NCBI GenBank assembly: GCA_964542755.1
Contig: CAZIWL010000001.1
Span: 86,576 to 150,575, forward strand
Length of the DNA stretch: 64,000 bases
From: SKLM01 sp964542755
GTDB taxonomy: Bacteria; Chloroflexota; Anaerolineae; B4-G1
Reading direction: 5' to 3'
Position 1 is the first letter of the stretch. Every line of letters begins with the position of its first letter. Below the pieces are notes generated by a model, which saw only the letters and a program-made list of their open reading frames with translations, was not told where the DNA came from and made no database searches. Below, piece after piece: positions 54,101 through 63,100 of the stretch. The position numbers and the translations under genes were made by a program.

Positions 54101-57100
54101 CCTTTGGCGACGGCACCGCACTGACAGAGTTCACCACCGGGGACGTGCTGGCCGATGAGGGGTGGAACCACGTCGCGGCGACCTTCGACGGCGAAGCATA
54201 CGCCGTCTACGTGAACGGCGCGGAGGTGGCGGTGACGGACGCGTTCAGCGGCAAGCTGCCCGCCGCCACCCAGCAGTTCGACGTGGGGCGCGGCGCGTAC
54301 GCCCAGGCATCCAACTGCGCCGACTTGGCCTGGCTGGACGTGACGCCGCACAACTGGGTGCGTCAGATGCGGATCACGTTTGGGGGCCGCGAGCTCGGTA
54401 CGGTCCTCTGGCCCACCCGGGACAGAGCCGTGCGTCTGCCAAATGTCGGCGGCTTCTGCGGGCCGTCCGACCTCCAGGTGGAGCTCTGGAGCGATGCCCA
54501 GTGGGCGTGGGTCTCCCTGGGAACCACGACGCTCAGCCCCACCCCCGGGACGGGGGACGACACATTGTCCGTGGATGATCTGTCGGCGACGCTCTCCTGG
54601 AGGACCACAGCCCCGCCCGCAAGCTTGCGCCACTGGCAGGGTGGGCTGGACGACGTGCGCCTCTACCCCCGCGTCCTCTCGGCGCGCGAGGTCGAGGCCC
54701 TCTTCAAGGGCGGTTGGCAGGCAGCCACCCTCGAGGAGAGCGGCGGGGGCGTTCAGGCGACCTCGTGGGACGCTCAGGTCCCTTCGGATCTCGAGGGAGC
54801 GTATCAGTTGACCCTCCGCGGATGGGACGCCGCCGGGCTGGCGGACAACGCCGGGCCCACCAGGCACCCGTGGCAGGGTACCGTGGATACGATGACGCCC
54901 CGCGTCTCCATCACCCGGACGACGGTGGGCGAGCGCCATCGATACGTCACCGTGGCCGAGGACTTCAATCTGCTCCAGGAGGGGTTCTCGTCCCCCTGCG
55001 GCGCCGGCGTGGCGAGCGAGACGGAGAGCTACCAGGCGCCCTGGTACCAGGCCTTGACCGGGGCCCAGGGGGAGGAACGACTCTACAGAATCACCGCCGA
55101 TTGCGAGGTGGCGACGACGGGCCTCTTCCCCACGGGTGCCTGGACGGAGCTGCCGCTGGTGGATGACAGCATCGTGGTATCGCACGATGTCGCCTACGTG
55201 CCCGCCGGGCCGCTGTGGGAGGTCGACGTCGAGGGGCCGGCGCTCCCGCGGTTCGAGATGGTGTACAACGGGTCCGGCGATGGGCGGGCCGTTGCAGTGT
55301 CCGGTCAGCAGGCGTACGTGGCCGACGGCGGCCGCGGCCTCTCCGTGGTGGACCTGAGCGATCCCTCGGCGGCGGCGGCGCGGATGGATACGGCTGGCAC
55401 GGCCAAGGACGTCACCCTGCACGGGAGCCATGCCTACCTGGCCGATGGCTCCGGAGGGCTGCGGGTGGCCGATGTGAGCGACCCGGGGAATCCGAACGAG
55501 GTGGGGCACTACGGCGCTCCGGGAGACGCGGTGGCCCTGGCGGTCTCGGCGCTGCCCCCGGGCGTGAGGCTGAGCGCTCTGCGCACACTATCGCTTGCCT
55601 CGACTGAAGTGCTGGATCCGGGCCCAGGAGACTCCACGGACGAGCTTGGAGGACCGGGGAATCCGCCGGCTGCAAACGAGGAAGAGAAGGCGCCGAGGAC
55701 TGGTGGATCGGGAGCCGACTCCTCTCGTCTCCTGAGGATGGCCGACGCGGCAGCCTCTCTCGAGTCCGCCCCGGTTGGCGGGCCCGGCGATCGACCGGGA
55801 GCGCCCACCGGCTGGTCACCCGTGGATGATCCGCTGGTCGCCGCGCAGCCCCTCACAGCAGCGCAGGACGGGCTGCCCGATGGCCTGACTGCTGCGGATC
55901 GGTCCGCCCTCGAGGAGCAGATCCGCGGGACAGCCTATCACGTCGATTGGCGGGAGTCCACCGCGAGCTACGTCGGCTCCAACCCCACTCATGGCTGGCA
56001 CCTCAGCTTCAAGGATGCCGGCTTGCGAGTCGCCAACCCGGCATCAGACTGGACCTGGCAGGTAACCTTGACGGGCGTCGGCTACCCGGGCGCCGTCCAA
56101 CCGGTGGAGAAGCTGCCTTCGAGCCGGGGCCTCGAGGCCGAGGAGAACCTGGTGGCCTACGCCCACCAGGCGGCGTCGGCCGCCGCCGATGGAACCCTCC
56201 GCGGAACAGACCCGACGGTCGTCGAATGGTACGTCAATGACGAGCGCGGACTCGAGCAGGGCTTCACCATCAACCAACCGCCCGCGCAGGCCCCGGGGAG
56301 TGGGGCGCCGGGTGGAGATGCGCACGTCCAGATCGAGATGGCGCTGGAGACCTCCCTCTTGCCGGAGATGTCAAGCGACGGCGAGGCGATTCTGTTCCGC
56401 AGCCGGTTAGAGGATGCGGAAGGCCCGGTGGCGGTTCGCTACGGTCAGCTGCACGTGATGGACGCGTCCGGCATGCCCCTGTTTGCCCACCTGGAGCTCG
56501 ATAGCGTTGGCGGGGGACATGCTGGGGCCTACGTGCTGCGCATCGCCTTCGACGACCAGGACGCCACCTACCCGGTCACGGTGGATCCGCTGCTGACGAG
56601 CCAGCTCAAGAAACGGACAGTGACAAGCAGTCGCGGCTTCGGCTTCTCGGTGGCCGTCGACGGAGACACGGCCGTCGTGGGAGCACGTAATACGGTGGTC
56701 GGTGGCAGGACCGCCCAGGGCAGGGCCTATGTCTACACGCGCAACCAGGGTGGTGCAGACAACTGGGGTCTGGTCAAGACACTGACCGCCCCGGACGGGG
56801 CCGCTTTCGACTACTTCGGGTGGTCGGCAGCCATCAGCGGCGACACGGTCGTCGTGGGGGCACCGTACCACGACGCCAGCGCCGCGGACAACCAAGGAGC
56901 GATCTACGTCTTCCGACGCAACCAGGGCGGCGCGGACAACTGGGGCTTCGTGAAGAAGCTGACGGCGTCCGACGGCGCGGGCGACGACCATTTCCATTTC
57001 GGCATGAGCGTAGCGGCGAGTGGCTACCTGGTCGTCGCTGGGGCTTCGGGGGCGGACGTTGGAGGCAATGAAAGTCAGGGAGCGGCCTACGTCTTCGCAC

Positions 57101-60100
57101 GACACCAGGGCGGCGTGGACAACTGGGGGCAGCAGAAGAAGCTCGTGGCAAGCGATGGCGCTGCTGATGACCTTTTCGGAAGCTCGGTATCGGTCAGCGA
57201 AGACACCGCCGTCGTCGGCGCCTGGAAGGCTGACGTGAGCGGCAGGACGGACCAGGGCGCGGCCTACGTCTACCGGCAGAACGCCGGCGGCGCTAACAAC
57301 TGGGGCCAGGTGAGGAAAGTCGTTGCGTCGAACGGCACGTGGAACGATCATTTCGGCCGGTCCGTGTCCGTCGATGGAGAGACGCTCGTCGTGGGAGCCG
57401 CCGATCGGAACGTCGGTACCAGTGGCGATCAGGGTATGGCCTACGTCTTCTCGCGCAACAAGAACGGGGCGAACCAGTGGGGCGAGATGGCCATCCTGGT
57501 CGCCTCCGACGGCGAGAGGTGGGACAGCTTCGGCGAGTCTGTGTGGGTCGGCGGTGAGACGGTCGTCGTCGGCGCGCCGGATGCTGACGACAGCCGGGGC
57601 ACGGCCTACGTATTCTCGCGCAACCAGGGGGGGGGCGATGCCTGGGGCGAAGCCAGGAGACTGGTCGCCTCCGACCGGGCGTCCGAGGATAGATTCGGAG
57701 ACGCGGTGGCAGTGGACGGTCGCACCATCTTCGTCGGGGCGTGGTGGGATGATGTTGGCAGCACGACTGATCAGGGCTCGGTCTACATCTTCACGCGTCA
57801 AGGAAACGTTTGGGGCCGGGAGAAGCTTATCCCGGCACCCAACGAAGCGCAGGATGAGGAGTTCGGGGGGTCCCTCGCCTTGAGCGGCGACACCCTGGTC
57901 GTCGCCGACGAGCGATCAGACGTCTGGAGTACGAATCGCGGCGCCGTATACGTACTAGCTCGCAATAAGGATGGGGAGGACCAGTGGGGCGTGGTCCGGA
58001 CCCTCGCGAACTCGGGCGGCGGCTACGGAGATCTCTTCGGGTCCTCGGTGGCCATCGATGGGGATCTGCTGGTCGCCGGCGCGTGGTTCGCGGACAGTGG
58101 AGGGACCGTAACGACCAACGAAGGCGCGGTCTACGTCTTTGCGCGGAACAGCGGCGGCGCCGACCAGTGGGGGCACGTCAAGAAGCTTGTCGCCGGCGAT
58201 GATACGGCGGGGGACCATTTCGGCCACGCTGTCGCGATCAGCGGCGACACGGTGGTGGTCGGAGCTCCGGATGACGACGTCGTCAGCACCGACGCCGGAG
58301 CAGCGTACGTGTTCAGCCGGAATCAGGGGGGCAACAACAACTGGGGCCAGGTCAAGAAACTGACGGGCTCCGACATCGCTTGGGAGGACAACTTTGGCAC
58401 CGCGGTGGCGATACACGGCGACCTGATCTTTGTCGGGTCCCCCAGGGTCAGCCACGGTGGCATCCAGACCATCGGGGCTGTCTATGTCTTCGGCCGCAAC
58501 CAGGGAGGTGCGAACAACTGGGGACAGCTCAAGAAGCTCACACCCGATCCCATCGATCAGTCGAGTCACTTCGGCGCCAGCTTGGCGGTGAACGGCGACA
58601 TCCTGGTTGTAGGGGCCAGGTACTACTACTCGACCGGCGCGGCATTCGTCTTTGGGCGGAACCAGGGCGGGCCCGATGCCTGGGGCCAGGTGAAGAGGCT
58701 GATGGCGGCCGACGCTGCAGGCTCGGACAATTTCGGCGCCTCGGTAGCCACGGACGGCGACCTCATCGTGGTCGGCAGCCTGGGAGATAACGTGGGGACA
58801 CACATCGACCAGGGATCAGCGCACGTCTTCGCCCGCAACAAGGGCGGGCCGGACAACTGGGGCCTGGACACGGTGCTGACCGCTGAAGACGGGCTGTCGT
58901 ACGACTATTTCGGCCGTTCTGTGGCCGTCAGCGACGGCTTGGCAGTCGTCGGAGCGGACGGTGCCGGTCCCGCGGGCCGCGCCTACGTCTACCGCTGGAC
59001 ACACCTCACGGCTGCGGGCGAGAGCTACGTTGCGCAGGAGGACACGCTGTTGACCATTCCCGCGCCGGGGGTGCTGGACAACGACCTTGGCGGGGATGGA
59101 GCAGCGCTGACCGCGGTGTTGGCCGGCGGACCCGAGCACGGTGACCTGGATCTGGGACAGAACGGCTCCTTCACCTACAACCCTGCGCCAAACTACTACG
59201 GCGGCGACAGCTTCTCCTACCGCGCCAGCGATGGACTGGCGCTTTCCGGCGTCGCCACGGCGACCATCACCGTCAACTCGGTCAATGACCCACCGGTCAC
59301 GAATCTAGACAGCTACACCACCGCGGAGGAGGTGACGCTCAACGTGAGCGCGCCCGGCGTGCTGGGCAACGACGGCGACCCGGACGACACCACCATCACA
59401 GCCCACGTGGACGATGATCCCAACCACGGCACGCTCACCCTGAACACCGATGGCTCGTTCTCGTACGAGCCCGAGGTCGACTTCTACGGGACCGATGGAT
59501 TCATCTACTACGCTAGCGACGGGACAGACCAGTCGGACAGTACCGACGTCCGCATCACCGTGACCAACGTCGAAGACGCCCCGGTCGCGGTTGACGACGC
59601 CTTTGAGATACCCGAGGACCAGGACGCGCAGGTGAGCGTCGAGAGTGTGCTCGATAACGACGCGGACGCCGATGACGACCCCCTGACAGCCGTCCTGGAC
59701 AGCCCCCCTTACACCGGTACCCTGACGCTGCGGCCGGATGGACGGTTCACATACATCCCTCCGCCGGACTACAACGGCATCGTCGCCTTCACGTACTACG
59801 CCCAGGACGACACGGGGCTGGACTCGAACGTGGCCACGGCGAGGATCACCGTCACCCCGGTGAATGATCCACCGGAGGCCGTCGATGATACGTACTTCGT
59901 CAACCAGGACACGGTGCTCGCAGCGTCGGAATGGTCTGGAGTGCTGCGGAACGACGTGGACATCGACGGCGACACCCTGACGGCCGCCAAGGAGACGGAC
60001 CCGGCCCACGGTGCCCTGACGATGGCGTCGGACGGCTCCTTTGTCTACACGCCCACGACGGGCTACTACGGGTACGACACCTTCACCTACCGCGCCGACG

Positions 60101-63100
60101 ACGGGATTGCTCACGCCACCGCAACCGTGTCCATCACGGTCAACGGTGCGCCGACGGCCGAGGATATCTCTGTCGCCACCCTCGAGGACACATCCATCAC
60201 CATCAACGTCGTACCGCAGCACGTCAGCGACCCAGACCCAGATGGGGGCATCATGGGCCTCCTTTGGGTGGACGAGCCGTCCCACGGCACCGCAAGCATC
60301 ACCGCGGACTGGTACGGCGTTATCTACACGCCCACCCTGGACTTCGAGGGCGTCGACGGCTTCTCCTACAGCGTGTGCGACATCTACGAGTTGTGCACGA
60401 CCGCCTGGATCACCGTCACTGTGGGGGGAGTTAACGATCCGCCGGAAGCGTGGGACGATGTAGACGTGACCGATGAGGATGTGGCGCGGACCATCGACGT
60501 CCTGGCGAATGACAGCGACCCCGACGGTCAAATCCCGTCCATCATGGCCGTGGGCGCGCCGGCCCGGGGCACTGCCACGATTGTGGGCGGAGCCATTCTC
60601 TACGAGCCCTACCCGGATCTCTACGGCGTCGACACGTTCACCTACACCATCACCGACGGCATCCTCACGGACACGGCCGTGGTCACCATCACGGTGCGCT
60701 CCGTGGAGGATGCTCCAACGCTCGGTCCTATCCGCGACCTGGCGCTGGAGCCGGGGTCCGGCCCGCAGATGATCGACCTCACCGGCATCAGCAGCGGGGC
60801 CGCGAACGAAATCCAGACCCTGACGGTGACTGCCAGCTCCTCCAATGAGGCCGTCATCGCGCCGCCGACGGTGAACTACGCGAGTCCGGCGCCCACGGGC
60901 ACGTTGACCCTCACCCCCGTTCCGGGGGAGGTCGGCGCTGCCACGATCTCGGTGACCGTGACTGACGGCGTCTCGTCCACTATGCGGACGTTCGACGTGA
61001 CGGTGTGGGAGACGGACGGGCCCATCGGGGCCCTCGCCTCTGGTGCAGCAGGCCTCTTCGTGATGGACCTGACGCGCTCGGACAATCCGCGGCCCGTCGG
61101 CTGGCTGGACACGCCGGGCGACGCCCGCGATGTGGCGTTCCCCCACAGCGCAGGGGAGCTGGCAGGGGCGCCGCTGCTGCTCTTCGTGGCCGACGGCCCG
61201 GCCGGGCTGCTGATCGCGGATCTCTCGGCCCCGGAGAGCCCCGTCGTCGTCGGTGCAGCGGAGACACCCGGCTTCGCCAACGGGGTGGTGGTCTCGGGCA
61301 GCGTGGCCTTCGTGGCCGACGGCTACGCCGGCGTGACGATGATCGATGTCTCTGATCCGACGGCGCCGGAGGTCGTGAGCACCTCGGACACCCCAGGCTA
61401 CGCTAGCAAGGTGGAAGCAGCCGGCCGGTACGTCTACGTGGCGGACGCCGACGGCGGCCTGCGCATCTTCGACACCCAGGCACCTCTGGGACAGGCCACG
61501 GCCTGCGACCGGGCCGGCAACTGCACCACCAAACCGGCGACCGTCGTGGACACCGTGCGAGCCGCGGCTGCGGCCCAACCGCCGACCAGCACCGTGGCTA
61601 TCCTCAGCGTGCCGCCCGTCTTGGCCAGTACCGATCCCCTCACCATCACCGGCAAGGCCCAAAGCGCCGTCTCCACCCTGGAGACGCTGACCGTGACCGT
61701 CGACGGCGTGCCCATCCACATCCAGCCGTGGGCCCCGGGCACGGTCACCTCGACGCTGTGGACCGCTCCCTGGTCGCCCCTGGGCTTGAGCGACGGAAAG
61801 CACACGCTGCGGGCGGAGCTCGTCACCGCGGACGGGGCGCGCGCAGACCACGCCCTGAGCGTCGTTCTCGATACCGAGGTCCCGACGCTGACCATTGTCT
61901 CACGAACCTTGACCCGCACCCATTACCACCCACCCGGGACTATGGATGTGTCCGGCACGATGGACGACGCCGGTGGCGTGAAGAACGTACAGCTCGATAT
62001 TGAAGGGAGCACCTCCAACGCCGCGCTGGATACGGACACCTGGCTGGCCCAGTGGGTTCTGGGCGGCGGCCTGCTGCCTGATGGGGAGACGGTCACGGCG
62101 ACCGCCCAGGCGATGGACGTCGCCGGACGGACGACCACGGTGACCGAGACACTGTTCGTGGACGTCGCACCCCCCACGCCGGTGGAGCTCTCCATGACCA
62201 GCGGCGCGACCCCCGTCCTTCCGGGCGCCACCCTGCGCACCATCTCGCCGATGCTTACCCTGACGTGGACCGCCAGCAGCGACGGCAGCGGCCTGAGTGA
62301 CTACGACGTCATCTGGCGGTTGGACGACGGGCTCAGCGCCGCCCAGCATACCGCATCGGTGGCGCCGAGCGGCGTTCGCGCCAGCCAGCGCGCGGTCGGC
62401 GAGGCGCGGAAGGTGGGGGCCCAGGTCGCGGCGCACGACGTCCATGGACACGAGACCGTTGAGCGGTTCGCTCCCCTCTACGTTGACGGACCGCGCACGC
62501 CGGATTACGTGGTGCTGCGCGACCCCGACGGCGTCTACCGCGGCTGGATGGACAGCGGCTGCTCGATGGTGGGGACCGATCGCCGCGTGGACCGGACGGC
62601 CATGGAGCAGACGGCCTTGAGCACCGAGCAGAGGTTCTACGTGACGTGGAACGGGTCGCAGGGGGCCACCGGCGACGGCGCACTGCGCCTGGCCTGGACC
62701 GGCGCCAACTGGGCGACCGACGGCGACCTCTTCGTCTACCTCGACACCGAGCCGGGAGGGGCCACCGAGGCCTTCGACCCGTCTCCTCCCGCAGCGACCG
62801 AGACGCCCGTCGCCCTGCCCGACGGCATGGGGGCCGACTGGCTCGTCTGGGTGCGGGACGAGGCGACGGCGATCCTCATGGCGTGGGAAGACGCGGTGGC
62901 AGAGTGGCGCTTCGTCGAGCCCCTCGGCCCCGCGTCGTACCAGTTCAACGGAGACCTCAACGGAGGCCAGACCGATCTCTACCTGCCGTTCGCCGTCCTG
63001 GGCATCGTCGATCCAGCGGCGACGTCCCTCGACCTGGTGGCCCTGGCCGCCGAGGACGTGAGCCTGGAGGAATCAGGGTCGGCCCTCTCCATCTGGGCGG

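Noticed and set aside
56635..58990. CRISPR-like or satellite repeat array
   Set aside because: The periodicity is that of protein FG-GAP blades (about 150-175 nt) with diverged nucleotides and an open frame, and there are no short identical repeats with unique spacers.
59305..61851. Minus-strand frame of about 848 codons
   Set aside because: It is antisense to the cadherin-like and LVIVD repeats. Its regularity mirrors the plus-strand repeats; it is a shadow frame.
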